Below are positions 1 through 10,726 of a stretch of 64,000 bases of DNA, piece after piece. The notes below the pieces were generated by a model that searched no databases, had not been told where the DNA came from, and saw only the letters and a program-made list of their open reading frames with translations. This DNA is from Beverwykella pulmonaria (lineage: Eukaryota; Ascomycota; Dothideomycetes; Pleosporales; Melanommataceae), in NCBI GenBank assembly GCA_001599595.1, contig BCHH01000001.1:2823837-2887836 (forward strand), in the 5' to 3' direction. Made by a program: the position numbers and the translations under genes. Each line of letters opens with the position of its first letter. The first letter of the stretch is position 1.

Positions 1-1377
1 GAGCATGAGCGTTACCGGGCGTGGATGCATGCAGCTGGCATTACTCACCCGCGATCGTTCTCACTGAAAGTTCCGAAACTCAGGGAAATGGACTCTGAGG
101 CCACTCTCTTGTTGCTTCGTAACATGGTATCATTTCTCAAAGACCTTTCAAGCCATTCATCCGGGGTAGACTCGATTAAACTCAGGACGTGGCAAATAGT
201 AGGCTCCTACAATGATCGACTTGAACGTGAATTGGGACTAGAGGGAAGATATATCTGTCGTGTCTACTTGAACGCTACCTTACTCGGTGATAAAGATTCA
301 GCTTCTAAATTGCTTTGTAGCGACCTTGGACGAAGCGGAGAGTCTCTAAAAACGAGGCTAGCACTAGCCCAGATGGATAGGTTGTCAAAACAGCATCAAA
401 GCGAGGACAGTGCGAATAGACAGCTTAATGTCTCAAATATCGAAATCGGCCCCAAATTCCATGGCCACAATATTGGCCGTTTGCTGAAAGTACCGGATAC
501 ATCGGGTCAGGTGCTAATAGAGTGGAGGCCGTACAGCCTGGAGTACGTTGACGAAACAATCAACGCCGAGATGTTTGCTCGAGTCACGGCTCTGACAGAA
601 CTTTTGAACATGGAAAAACCAAGTGAGTTCTGCGGACTTCACTGCCGAGGCTTTTTCCATGACGTTAGTCGACACGCCTTTGGAATGGTCTTCGATATAC
701 CCTCACGAATTTCGGTGAGGGTTGAGCCCACTACGCTGGCGGATATCATATCATCAACACAGAACATTAGAACACAACCTTTACTAGAGAGCAGGTTTCA
801 ACTAGCTTTTGTCCTGGCGCGGGCCTTACTCGAATTTCATTTGGTACGCTGGCTTCATAAAAGACTCAGTGCAGCGAATGTCGCATTTTTCTCAGCTTTC
901 GATGAGCCCATTGACGCTACATTGAAACAGCCATTTCTCATTGGGTTTAGCCATAGTCGACCAGATGAGCCTCTTGCGTTTACAAATGGCTACCGCAATA
1001 TAGAGCAGGATCTCTACCAACATCCCAAGTACCTAGAGGGAGCGACGCAATACGACGCGCAATTCGATTACTACAGCCTCGGTCTAATTCTGCTCGAGAT
1101 TGGACTTTGGACGCCGCTCAAAAGTCTAGTAGGCTCTCGTGTAGAGGGCTCTGCCGAAAATGTGCGTAAGTTTCTTCTTTCTTCCAGGGTTCCGTGGCTG
1201 GGGAAAACGATGGGCGTTCAATACCGGGATGTAGTTCACACATGTGTGGAAGGAAAATTCGGCGGGGGGGTTGGCGGAAACTTAAGCAACAATATAGAAG
1301 ATGCAGCGAAATACACTCTTCTACAATTCGAAGGAATGTTTGTAGGTCCCTTAGATCGAGGTATACATAGGCAATAA
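1..1377 (+). CDS. HeLo-type protein, kinase-like C-terminal part (5' end outside window)
   Basis: The frame is open from the first base, so the gene starts upstream; about 458 codons are visible, ending at TAA 1375-1377. The C-terminal half resembles the degenerate kinase-like region that follows HeLo (Het-s/LopB-type) domains in many Pezizomycotina proteins. It has the family-like stretches FLIGFSHSRP, a YQHP segment, and DYYSLGLILLEIGLW (the kinase subdomain IX-like helix). No glycine-rich ATP loop, HRD or DFG motif is visible, so it looks like a pseudokinase. In characterised relatives the N-terminal HeLo domain acts in membrane-directed cell death and heterokaryon incompatibility. Here that domain would lie mostly or wholly to the left, so its presence is inferred. 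The gene runs toward the convergent pore-former-like gene, about 1 kb away. Confidence 0.75.
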   Translation, partial: EHERYRAWMHAAGITHPRSFSLKVPKLREMDSEATLLLLRNMVSFLKDLSSHSSGVDSIKLRTWQIVGSYNDRLERELGLEGRYICRVYLNATLLGDKDSASKLLCSDLGRSGESLKTRLALAQMDRLSKQHQSEDSANRQLNVSNIEIGPKFHGHNIGRLLKVPDTSGQVLIEWRPYSLEYVDETINAEMFARVTALTELLNMEKPSEFCGLHCRGFFHDVSRHAFGMVFDIPSRISVRVEPTTLADIISSTQNIRTQPLLESRFQLAFVLARALLEFHLVRWLHKRLSAANVAFFSAFDEPIDATLKQPFLIGFSHSRPDEPLAFTNGYRNIEQDLYQHPKYLEGATQYDAQFDYYSLGLILLEIGLWTPLKSLVGSRVEGSAENVRKFLLSSRVPWLGKTMGVQYRDVVHTCVEGKFGGGVGGNLSNNIEDAAKYTLLQFEGMFVGPLDRGIHRQ

Positions 1378-2386
1378 ATAGCGAATATACTGCATAGGAT
1401 AGTGCGTATGAAAAACGAGCTCGGTCTTCACCACCGATGATGCAGGAATGCCACTTTTGGTTCCGCTTGTTGTCTCATTATCTGTTGCCTATAATCTTTC
1501 TGGGCAATAAATCTTACGCATGAATTACTACAGTAAAGTTGTTTAGGTCAGCTTTAGTCTTTGGGCACTTACAGCTTTACTCCATCTTCTATTTAGTAGC
1601 AAGACCTCAGTTGTAATCATAATAGTCATTCTAATATTTAAGTGACTCTCAGTGGGGAGTGTCTTTCAATCCTGTATGTTATTCAGAACCTCATCTAGCC
1701 TCATCCTAATCTTATTTGGCCTGAGTCGCCACACAAGCTCATTCCAGCAAAGCTGGTCGAGCCGTTATAATCTCCGTTCGTAACTTTATCCGTTCACTAG
1801 AAAGCTTCATCTTGCTGGCTATCTCCTCCGCAATATATCCCATCTTACTACACTCTCACCTGCCGTCAGATCCACTATCATTTATCGTGGGCAGGGTACT
1901 TAAGTCTACATTTGCCACACCAAAGTTGGCGCTATCGGATGTGGCGACCTGCAGCAGCGCGTTGAATGCCTATTCAAACGCTTGAAAGAGTATTTTCATG
2001 ATGTGGGTAGCGCGAATCGGCGGCTTCGTTGCGCTCATGGTATTTGTGAAGGACAACGGTCTACATCAAAAAGAGGAGCAAGTAGAAGCCTAATGAAAAG
2101 AGGGCGAATTCGATGCAACCTCGGATGAGAAGAGCGATGCAACTAATGATCTCATAAACAGCGTCAAACGCTGAATGACACTTGCACCTAGAGGTGGCTC
2201 GTAGACCCAACCACCAAAGCTGATTGGGGACGTATATCGGAGGTTGGACAACACACCTACGTCTACACGCGATACACATCATCATACCTCCTCATCAGCA
2301 TCTTGCTTACATTATTTATTTTAAATACCATTGTGCTTGGACATTAATATCCTATGCTAGCCTAAGGTATGTTCACACCAAATAAG
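1378..2386. other. Intergenic, no convincing gene
   Basis: This interval lies between two convergent genes. A 74-codon open frame on the minus strand near 2061-2285 has no recognisable features. Another short minus-strand stretch near 1745-1850 reads like an amphipathic coding relic but hits stops on both sides. I see no repeat or RNA gene. Confidence 0.5.
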
Positions 2387-4952
2387 CTAAACCTGTGCGA
2401 AGCAAACGTCACACACTAACTCAACTTCTACACCCGTCAGCCCTTGCACGTCAATCTCCTCCACCTTCAGCCCTCCCCGCACAATCTCCACCGTCCAATC
2501 CGTAAACGGCGTCTGCATAGTATAATCTCTACTCAGGCCATAATCTCCGTCACACGTTATCCGGTCCTCAACACCGTCATGTAGCTCCTTCTCAAAAATC
2601 ACCATCCTTGGATCACCTACAAACGACCGTGTATCTGAAGCTGTCTCGTCATCTGGCTCCGGTATATCTAGGAAACGTCCACTCGTCTGAAGGGCTAATC
2701 GGAGAGGGCGGTTGGCTGGTCCTTTGAGACCGCGTAGATGGACGCGCACGCGGCTCAGGCGGATGCGATATAAGCCTTCGAAAACGGGAATTACGGGACT
2801 GATGGTGAAGGAAAATCTACCGTCGACCTGAATTTGTCTGATGGTTTGGGCCACGTCGATTTCGAGTGCCTTATCATCCAGCATAAAGCTCTTGCGCTGG
2901 ATCGCGGCCGTGGACCCGAACTGCGAGACGGCGCCCTGGAGGCGCGCTGCATCGGCAAAATAGTCTCCCACTGGTTTGACGGCCGAAAGGAGGACGGGTG
3001 CGTGCGTCCCAAGAGAATGATACATGAAGGCGTTGACGTACGAGTTAAAGTCAACGAAGATGAGCGCGCGAATCGACATGAGGCGGTCGAACATGGCCGT
3101 TTTGAGGACGGCTATGAGCTGCGTGTCGTCGCTAAAGTGCTTCATCATGGATTCGAGCGGGGGTCGGGCTGTTTGTTGCAGCTTGAGGCGGAGTAGCACT
3201 GTGGCGAGCTCGTCTCCACGCGCGACGAGGTTGACTTGGGCTTGTAGGAAAGTCTTTCCATGCACGACGAGGGAGCGCAGAGCGAAGAGGTAGGCGTCCT
3301 GATCCGGGATGCCAAGGTCTCCGAACTGTTTGCTGAGGAGCCCAATCTGTATGTCAAAGATGTCCCACTGGGCAATCGCATTCAGTGCGTCGAGCTTCAT
3401 GTTACCTTGTTCCAGCTCGTTGGGCGCGTCTAGGGCGGCTTCTGCACGACGGATGGCATCGATCATATTCTTGACTGAGTCGAAGAGTACGCCGAGTTTT
3501 TCAATGATCGGCTGCAGCTGTTCGTATACCTCCTTGATCTTCTCGACAATTTCTTTGATCTTAGCAATGGCCTGAGCAACCTTCGACGCAGTGTTGGCTA
3601 CGTTGGCTGTTGTAGCAACGACGGCAGGAGCGGCAGCTCCGGCTGTGGCGACAGTCGCAGCGATGGCTACGCCGACGGAAACCACGGCGAAGAGGATGTC
3701 TTTTGCAGCCGATAGTTTCTGTTTCTTCTCCCAGGCGGCAATGTCCACTTTGAACTTCGCGCTAGCGTCATCGACAAGTTTGCGCGTCTTTTGGAACTGG
3801 GCCTCTGCGAAGCCGTGAGCTTCCAAAGCCTCATCATACCTTTTATTCGCCAGAACTGTCAGAAAACTATACTCTTCCAGTGCATTGTCGCTCTTGCGGA
3901 GCAGATCAGCCCCCGAGTACGCCCAGTCAACAGCGTTGCGTTCCGAAGACATGTACGTCTGGAAGCTTTCCTCGAAAGCTTGGGCAGCCAGAAGACGTGA
4001 CTTGAGAATCTGCTTGCAAGAGTAGATGTTCAGGGACGGCACGCTCGAGACGGCGATATTGGAGAATTGAGCGGCAAGGCTGGTGCGGAGGGACTGCGCT
4101 TGTGCGTTGAGCATAGATCCTGATTTTGTGGCTGTCGCGACGCAGATCCAGTTTAGAAGTGACATGGAAAGCTGGGGGTTGGTGTACACTTGGGTGGCAG
4201 CCATGAGGTACTGGAAATTGAGCAGACGGGGGAAATTGCTAAGAACAGTTAGCTACCATGGACTAGGTGATGTGGGGAGCATACTCACTCGGAGAGAAAG
4301 GGGACACCCTTGAGTGTACCATCCTCATTGAGAAGAGACAGCCAATTCTCATAATCAAGCTCGATATCCGGCGGGCTCTGACGCACCTCCTCCTTCAGCG
4401 CCCCACGCTCCGACGTATACATGATGCCAAAGGCGTCTCCTGGAACCGACACATCCTTTGGTTGCGCCGGCATACCTTCGCCCTGGAATTCGATGCTAAA
4501 CGGACTAGGCAAGCTCTGGACGAAAATGCCAAGTCGAGAACTGCGAGCCATGCTCATGCGAATGGTAGGCTTGGCGGCTTCATTGGCAAACTTGACCTGC
4601 CGAGCAGCGATATTGCAGAAGAAGGTTTCGGAACTTTGGAGCTGAATTGTCTTGTCTGGGAAGATCAGAGTGTCGCAGTAGATATTGATGCGGCGCGGGG
4701 TGGTTTTGGATTTTGAGGCACTTTCGGATAGGCTTTGAAGGACTGCGTCCATTTTCAAAACTGGGGCCCTGTAGTAACCCTTGAGGATCGGTCAGTCGTA
4801 CCATCAGAAAGGAGAAGTAGAAAGTGTATATGCATGTGTACATTGAGCTTCTTGGCATCGTAGTAATCGAACCGGACGAGTTCCTGAGCCAGGTCTTTCT
4901 CTCGAAGGGTCAGACTCTCAAAGGCGAAGCGGGCAGCTTGCTCGATCTCCAT
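2387..4952 (-). CDS. Large alpha-helical pore-former-like protein, 817 aa
   Basis: Three exons are proposed: 4842-4952, 4289-4779 and 2387-4238, with introns of 62 and 50 nt; all junctions keep frame. The ATG at 4952 lies about 80 nt downstream of a TATA box. Residues about 1-200 include a beta-rich segment. Residues about 220-420 are long helices with a 35-40 residue Ala/Val-rich hydrophobic stretch (starting AKDILFAVVSVGVAIAATVA) followed by a heptad-like IAKIKEIVEKIKEVYEQLQ coil. That arrangement is typical of alpha-pore-forming toxins that unfold a hydrophobic hairpin into membranes. The C-terminal ~150 residues are beta-rich, and the stretch TPFTDWTVEIV resembles the C-terminal region of TcA-type toxin subunits. 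No signal peptide is seen. It diverges from two helical paralogues at 6610 and 8609. A toxin or antagonism role is inference; a structural helical protein is the alternative. Confidence 0.65.
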
Positions 4953-5027
4953 GGCTAGAGGATATGACTGAGGAATTGCGTCGATAAAAAGGCTGATGGA
5001 ATATAGAGAAATCACGGCCGCCTGTGG

Positions 5028-5035
5028 TTTTTATA
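5028..5035 (-). promoter_or_regulatory. TATA box of the 2387-4952 gene
   Basis: The minus strand reads TATAAAAA here, about 80 nt upstream of the chosen ATG at 4952. This supports that start over codons further upstream in the same open frame. Confidence 0.5.
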
Positions 5036-5356
5036 TGCTGTGAGCACACACTGGGTTGCCCTCTCCTTTGGCATGATTAGAATGTTTGTCAAGCTATTGA
5101 GAAGGATGCAGCTCCGCCTAGCCTCGCAGGGTCTAAAGGCGAAGCCCGAAATGCTGTACACGAGTATCGCGACATGGCGTCGCTGAGGTTCAGCTCAAAA
5201 TGTGTGTAGGCGCTAGCGTAGACTCAATTGTGGGGGGCACGAACTCCACATTAAACGCCAGTAAGCGACTAACAGAAAACAAAATGCCAGAATCTGCACT
5301 ACGTACGTTTTTACATGGGAAACCTTAGCGCACAGCCACCGCGCCTCGCCTGACCG

Positions 5357-5460
5357 CCCGTTAGTCAGCTCAAACAAAAAGTTCGCCTCGCCCGGCCACC
5401 GTTAGCCCGCTCAAAGAAGGGTTCGCCTTGCCCGTTAGCCTGCCCAAAGAAGAATTTTGA
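5357..5460. repeat. Imperfect tandem repeat, about 35-40 bp, 3 copies
   Basis: The motif CGTTAGYCNGCYCAAA followed by GTTCGCCTCGCCC recurs three times. The units begin near 5359, 5398 and 5434 and differ by small substitutions and indels. The array lies upstream of the minus-strand gene. No function is evident. Confidence 0.6.
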
Positions 5461-6501
5461 TGGGGCCGTAGATTAACCGAAGCAGCATATGATTGGCGAG
5501 CACGGATTGAGCGTCCCGAACGAGTCGAAGGCGGATGGCGGACGACCCCGTCTTCACCTCGTTGCGGCTGCCAGTCAGCCACAATCCGTGGACAGTTCAT
5601 GGAGCCACGTATGTTCTATCTATCTTCACTGCGGGTCTCTGTTAAAATACGACTTCGCGCGTGTCGAAAGGGTAGTCGTGGGGCAGGTCGCGCGGGGCTG
5701 GACCCTGGACGTCCTCCCAGGCAGCCTCACCGTATGCCAACGTCGCCATTGGGACAGGCACCCTGCTTAGAGAATGTGACGAGCCGTTAGCATGGCACGA
5801 CGACGCTTTGGCCGCTTGCCCTATTCGCTTGTTGTTCTACTCCATTTGAGAACACCTGAAATGAAGCGGTTCAGAGTGAACGTTCAGGACAGTACTTCGA
5901 ACATCACTATGAGGTTCCCACGATTGAGTTCTTTTCGCGTCTTTAGAGGCGACAATACAGCTCCACGGGAATTGACACGCGGCCCGCAACTCAATCCAGA
6001 CACCGTTCTTTACCAGCCCGTCCGTTCAACGCCTCGTCCAGGGTCCAGGGTCCTGGTCGTCTTCAACAGTGCATGATGCATCCATCCGACATTCAAGCTC
6101 AGTAGACATCTAGTCAAGCAAACGGACTGATTCAAATCGCTAGACTTAGTCCTAAAAGCACGAATCGCTATGCTCTAGCCAGCCTTTATTTGATGGGGCA
6201 CTAAAGGCGAGCCCACACCGGCGCTGGAAATAGACCGAGTATGGTAGACTCAGCCAGCCTGGAGCTTCACCATGAAGCCCCATAGGATTTCTAGATGTTA
6301 CTGTCTTGCTAGCCGAGCTTTTTCGTCCACAGCTTGTCCACCATGGAGTATTGGGAATGGCTATTATGTTCCGACAGATGTTGGGTGACGCTACTTCGTG
6401 AAGCGCAGTTGCATGGTTAGGCTGTTGCGTCTATATCTTTTGATGACTTCAAAAAAATGGGTTCGAGCTTCGATAATGAGTCAGTGAAGTCGAAAACGCC
6501 A

Positions 6502-6508
6502 TATAAAA
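6502..6508 (+). promoter_or_regulatory. TATA box of the 6610-8164 gene
   Basis: TATAAAA lies 108 nt upstream of the ATG, which sits in a strong GCCACCATG context at 6610. A longer open frame upstream of that ATG runs through the TATA box and is therefore unlikely to be translated. Confidence 0.55.
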
Positions 6509-6609
6509 GACAGCCCGTCACCATACGACAGATGCACAAAGCTCTACTTCCTTCTCCCTCCTTGTCGCTCTACTTATCGCATATCCATACATTAAACTTC
6601 TCCGCCACC

Positions 6610-8164
6610 ATGTCTGTCACGTTAACCAAGGAAACTGTCGTCAAAGGCAACAATGCCCAAGCTAGAATATTCCTTGTCGGTGTCGACCCGAATCCTACGC
6701 AGCCGGTGGCCGAGAAGCCAGCGGTGAAGGACCCCATGGCCGTCTTTATCCTCAACTCGAAAGACTTCATCGACCTTCAGAAGTACGTCCAAGCATGCAC
6801 CGCACTTCCTTCCACTCAATCCCTCTTCGAGGCCGAGTTCCCCAAGGAGGGCATGAGCAAATTCTTGGCCGAAGATCTGACAGTCTACGATGTGCGTAAT
6901 TCTACAATCCCTTCACTAATTTTGTATCTCCTTTGTGCTGATATAATGGGGCACGCTAGTCGATGAAAGAAGTTCTGCCGCGCATGCACGAGCGCTGCGC
7001 AAGGTTCCAGGTCGAAACCCTGGAGCCTATGATTGTGCTCGGGGGACGCATTGCCAACTTCGCCAAAGACTCTGGCACCTATATGGACCGCATTGTAGGC
7101 TACCTCAACAAGATGGGTGAACCGGGCACCACCAAAAACAGCCCGGCGTACATGTCTGCGAAGCGGAATGCTGAGAGGCACCTCGACAAACTCATCAATC
7201 ATGCCAAGGAGGTCGAAGAAAAGTGCGGTGAAATGTTCGAGAAACTGTCCGAGGTAATGATTCTCCTGATTAGGGGGCAAGATGAAGACGAGGTAGCTGA
7301 CACAGGACGCCAGTTCAAAGTCGCGACGATGACAAAGGACAAGCCCGACCTTGAGCTGATCTGCACCCGCCTGCGCAAGATTATGCCGACGGAAGAGGCC
7401 AAGAAGAGTAAGGTGCAGAAGCTGATTGATGATGCTAAAATTGTCGTCGACCAAGCGAAACAGATGTTAGATGCGCAGCTTGAAGAGGCTCGGGAGAAGG
7501 GAACGGCTAAGTGGTACCGTACGCATACCAGGCGCGATCTCCAGCAAGTGCAAGCAAGTGAGTTGACCTGGTTACAGATTACATCCCGGTTATTGGCACC
7601 ATCATTCTCATCGTCGACCGCGTCAAGCAGCACGGCCTGCTCAATACTCTCAGGGAACTGAACGATAAGTATGAGCTGGCCAAGAAGACAAACCAGAACC
7701 AAGTCGAACAAATTACAGCCACGTCGCGTAAGGGCCTCCTTCCATGTCATCACCCTCTCGCCCACACTCATTGACTTGCAACAGATCAGCTCGACACGCT
7801 CTTTTCCGAGATTAAAGGTGTTGAAGACACCATCGCAAATGCCATTCAAGCCGTCGACAAGATGCAAAGTAAGTGAACCAACAATCGCCACCAGTCCCAT
7901 GATCTGATGTGCAATCTAGAAACATTCTCCAAGCTCCAGACCATGTTCCAGGACATCAAGAAGAAATTGGACGGCGTCAACAGTGACATTGACGATGAGT
8001 ACATCGACGAGTACATTGTGCAGATTGAGGACTTGCAGGACGCAGCCGAGACATGGAAGAAAGTGCAGAAATTGGCCGACATCTTCCAGAACACGGGCTT
8101 AGTACTTGATATCAAGCAAGCACCATCGGAGACGATTGAAGAAAACGAAGGCGTTACAGAGTAG
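6610..8164 (+). CDS. XaxA/ClyA-like alpha-helical protein A, 419 aa
   Basis: Six exons are proposed: 6610-6891, 6960-7253, 7314-7518, 7578-7727, 7785-7868 and 7920-8164. Introns are 51-68 nt and frame is kept throughout; the 60-nt second intron is itself open, so retention would not break the frame. The product is almost entirely helical. It has one short hydrophobic segment (YIPVIGTIILIVDRV, residues about 262-276) between long coiled-coil-like helices. Length (~420 aa) and layout match XaxA/YaxA and other ClyA-superfamily pore-forming subunits of bacteria. There is no secretion signal, as is also true of many ClyA-type proteins. The next gene is a paralogue with the same intron positions. 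Homology to XaxA is my reading of layout, not a search result. Confidence 0.65.
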
Positions 8165-8608
8165 ACGAGATAATAGATAGTTATTACTGTGTATGATTGG
8201 CCCCATAGGGTCACCCAAATAACATTGATTGCCGTGCATGTCGAAGATGCAGACGAGTTCTCTTAATCTTAAATCTGTGAAGGCTATTGTGAGTACCTGT
8301 CTGGCTGGTAACATAAAATTGTAAAATTAAACTCGGCACTAGTATTGCGCTCGTTTCTTCATGACGTCCCTTGTTTTAGTTCTGGAAGAGCTAGGAGGTC
8401 ATGCAATACGTGGAGCAAGCAAGGTGATCTAGATGACTTAACCCGGTCTAGTTAGGCATTCGGCGATGAGTTTAACATATAAAGACCACCTCTCCCTCTT
8501 TTCTCATTTACCCTCCGTCGATATTTTACATAGCCCTCGCCTGTGCTCGTTCGATCTCACATAAAATTCTCATCACACACATTACGCTCTATTCACCCCT
8601 ATCCGAAG
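8165..8608. other. Short intergenic region between tandem paralogues
   Basis: This 444-nt stretch holds the 3' flank of the first helical gene and the promoter of the second, with a TATA box at 8478-8483. Nothing else is seen. Confidence 0.6.
8478..8483 (+). promoter_or_regulatory. TATA box of the 8609-10448 gene
   Basis: TATAAA lies 131 nt upstream of the ATG at 8609. The placement is like that of the upstream paralogue, so each gene probably has its own promoter. Confidence 0.5.
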
Positions 8609-10448
8609 ATGACTACCACGGAAGGCGTCTTTCAGCTCCCAAATACTGCTCGCTTTGTCACTGCCTCTAGTGCCTCGACCACAACTACCATTACGCTCGA
8701 CACAAAGTCGTTCGTAGTGCTTGCAGCCACCGTACGGGCCGGTTTCAATCTTCCTGGGAACCGCAGTGACTTCGAGAAATTGTATGCTCGTCAGGCCTTT
8801 GAGAAGGCTATGGCGTTAGACATGGGAGTCTATGATGTGAGTTTATCTCCATTTCACCTCTTTAAGGAAACAGAAAACAATCATGAATCAAGAATCTTGC
8901 TAATACCTGATATCCTCTTCCAAGCGCCTCGCTATTACGTTTGAAATGATTCACACTCTTTGTGCGGCTTTTCGACAGAATGGAGTGCCTCTGATGATGC
9001 AAACCGGTGGGTATACCAACACGAGGCTGCCCCGCTGTTGCTAAATCAAAGTCGTACAGGTCAAATGGTCTCCACGACCGGCCGGCAGGCGATCGAGTTC
9101 TTGGAACAGATCAAAGGCCTTATCGAAGATGGATTCGACCGCGAGGAGCGTTCTCTGGTGTTGACCATGCTGCTGGGGCTGACCGAAAGTGCGAAGAGTC
9201 TGTGTACGATCAGCGATAAAATGGCCAAGCAACTTGCGTCGGTTGGTCTTCTAAGAAGCCTAGGTATTTTGCGGTAGTCTAACATCTAATGCAGTTCAAA
9301 GTCGAGTCCAACAACCACTACACCGATCTCAAGAGCGTGACCGAGCGATGGGACCAGGTCGTCATACCAGCAACAGAGCGTGACGAAAGGCAGCGATTAC
9401 ATCGCGAGGAACTAGAGGAATTAGTACGCCACGCCAGAGAAGAGTCAGAAAAGGCTAGGAGAGAAGTTCAAACCAGGGAAGAGCGGAGTTCTTTCAGCTG
9501 GGGATGTAAGTGGATATTCCCAACTCAGTTACTACCATGCCCATTTAGACCACTGACTGTGCAGTCATGGCTTTTCCCATCATCGGCTGCGCTATCCTGG
9601 CTGCGGACATGCTCACCGGTCCGAGCAAGGGCGAACTGGAAGAGAGAGCCAGCCGGTTGCAGAGAGAGTACGAAGACATGGTGAGAATGGAGGGTGATGA
9701 TGAGGCCCAATTCATTGCAGCGAAAAGTACGTCACCCAAAAAGATATCAATACATTCAACTGAACAATATTGACATATTCACTTCAGCGACCATGGAGCT
9801 CCTCCACAACACAATGGTGGACATGAATGGCCAAGCCACCGATCTTAGTGGTGCAATGAAACAGATATACAGTAAGTTTCGACCAGCTTGTTTGCCCAAT
9901 TTTCACTGATTTGAATTATAGCAGCTGCAACGCGCATGGTGACGGACAACGAGAAGCTAGCACGCGACATCAAGGGACTTGAAGGCGATCTCGAAGGTGC
10001 AGACATTTATGTCGAGAACACCAACGAGGCCTTTGAAAATGAAGTTTCATCCGTAAATGAATATGCCAAATGCATCGGCGAGGACTTTGAAAATGAGGGC
10101 ATATTTACAGACGAATGTGCCGAAGACACCTATGAGGATCTCGAAAATGAGGCTGAATGTGAAAGCAATTATGCCGAAGACACCTATACAATCGAAAATG
10201 AGGCTGAATGTGCAAACAATTATGCCGAAGATACCTATACATTCGAAAATGAGAATGCCGACAATACCAAAGACACTAACGGGGATCCCGAAAATAAGGG
10301 TGCAAACATCCAAGGCCCGAATGCGGAAGCCATGAAGGACCTTTTGACAGACTCGCTGGAAGACATTGAGGAATGCCTGGTAATGTGGCGTCGAGTGCTG
10401 TCCATTGGCGAAGAATTTGAGAAAGGTGCGGTGCTAGCGAGCTCTTGA
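8609..10448 (+). CDS. XaxA/ClyA-like alpha-helical protein B with acidic repeat insert, 491 aa
   Basis: Seven exons are proposed: 8609-8836, 8925-9006, 9060-9241, 9295-9505, 9565-9726, 9788-9871 and 9922-10448. Five introns match protein A in position and phase, beginning after a VYD tripeptide in both; the intron at 9007-9059 is extra. The penultimate exon is 84 nt in both genes. The short hydrophobic segment (FMAFPIIGCAILAADML, residues about 234-250) lies where A has its own. The last exon carries an acidic repeat array (10035-10259) that A lacks, placed before the C-terminal helix. The final acceptor reads TAGCAG, so splicing could start at 9922 or 9925. It is a paralogue of the upstream gene; a membrane-perforating role is inferred. 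Confidence 0.65.
10035..10259 (+). repeat. In-frame 51-54 bp tandem repeat (ENE...AEDTY units)
   Basis: Units start at 10035, 10089, 10143, 10194 and 10245 (the last is partial). Each encodes 17-18 residues beginning ENE; the third and fourth units are almost identical (ENEAECESNYAEDTYTI and ENEAECANNYAEDTYTF). The units are highly acidic and keep the reading frame. This looks like an expandable minisatellite in the protein. Confidence 0.8.
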
Positions 10449-10726
10449 TGGAAAACCCTTTCATTTGCAAATGGAAAGAGCTCACGCTAGATAGGCGAGC
10501 GGATTGCGGTAAGAAATGGATAATGAGGTTAAAATCTTTCTTAACAATGTGCTGAATTGAGCTCGTATCAGAGGGTTCCAAATATTGCTCTCTTATTTGT
10601 AAAATTCTACGCTAATTCACCTGAGCGAAGGTATAACATCGAGAAAATCAAACTATTTAAACTAAAATACTACACCTACAAGGGGGTAACATGAGCCGCC
10701 CAGCTACACTCTTTGATACCGCTAGC

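Larger units (their letters stand above)
4953..6609. other. Divergent intergenic region of the pore-former-like cluster
   Basis: This 1.66-kb interval separates the minus-strand and plus-strand pore-former-like genes. It contains a TATA box at each end and a short imperfect tandem repeat near 5357-5460. Open frames of 60-95 codons on both strands have no start context, splice pattern or domain that would support a gene. Confidence 0.5.

Noticed and set aside
2791..4000. Several open frames of 69-120 codons on both strands inside the large helical gene
   Set aside because: They overlap the 605-codon coding exon in other frames and have no domain; they reflect its composition.
6457..6609. In-frame extension upstream of the 6610 ATG
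   Set aside because: It runs through the TATA box, and the ATG at 6610 has a much better initiation context and starts the family-like part.
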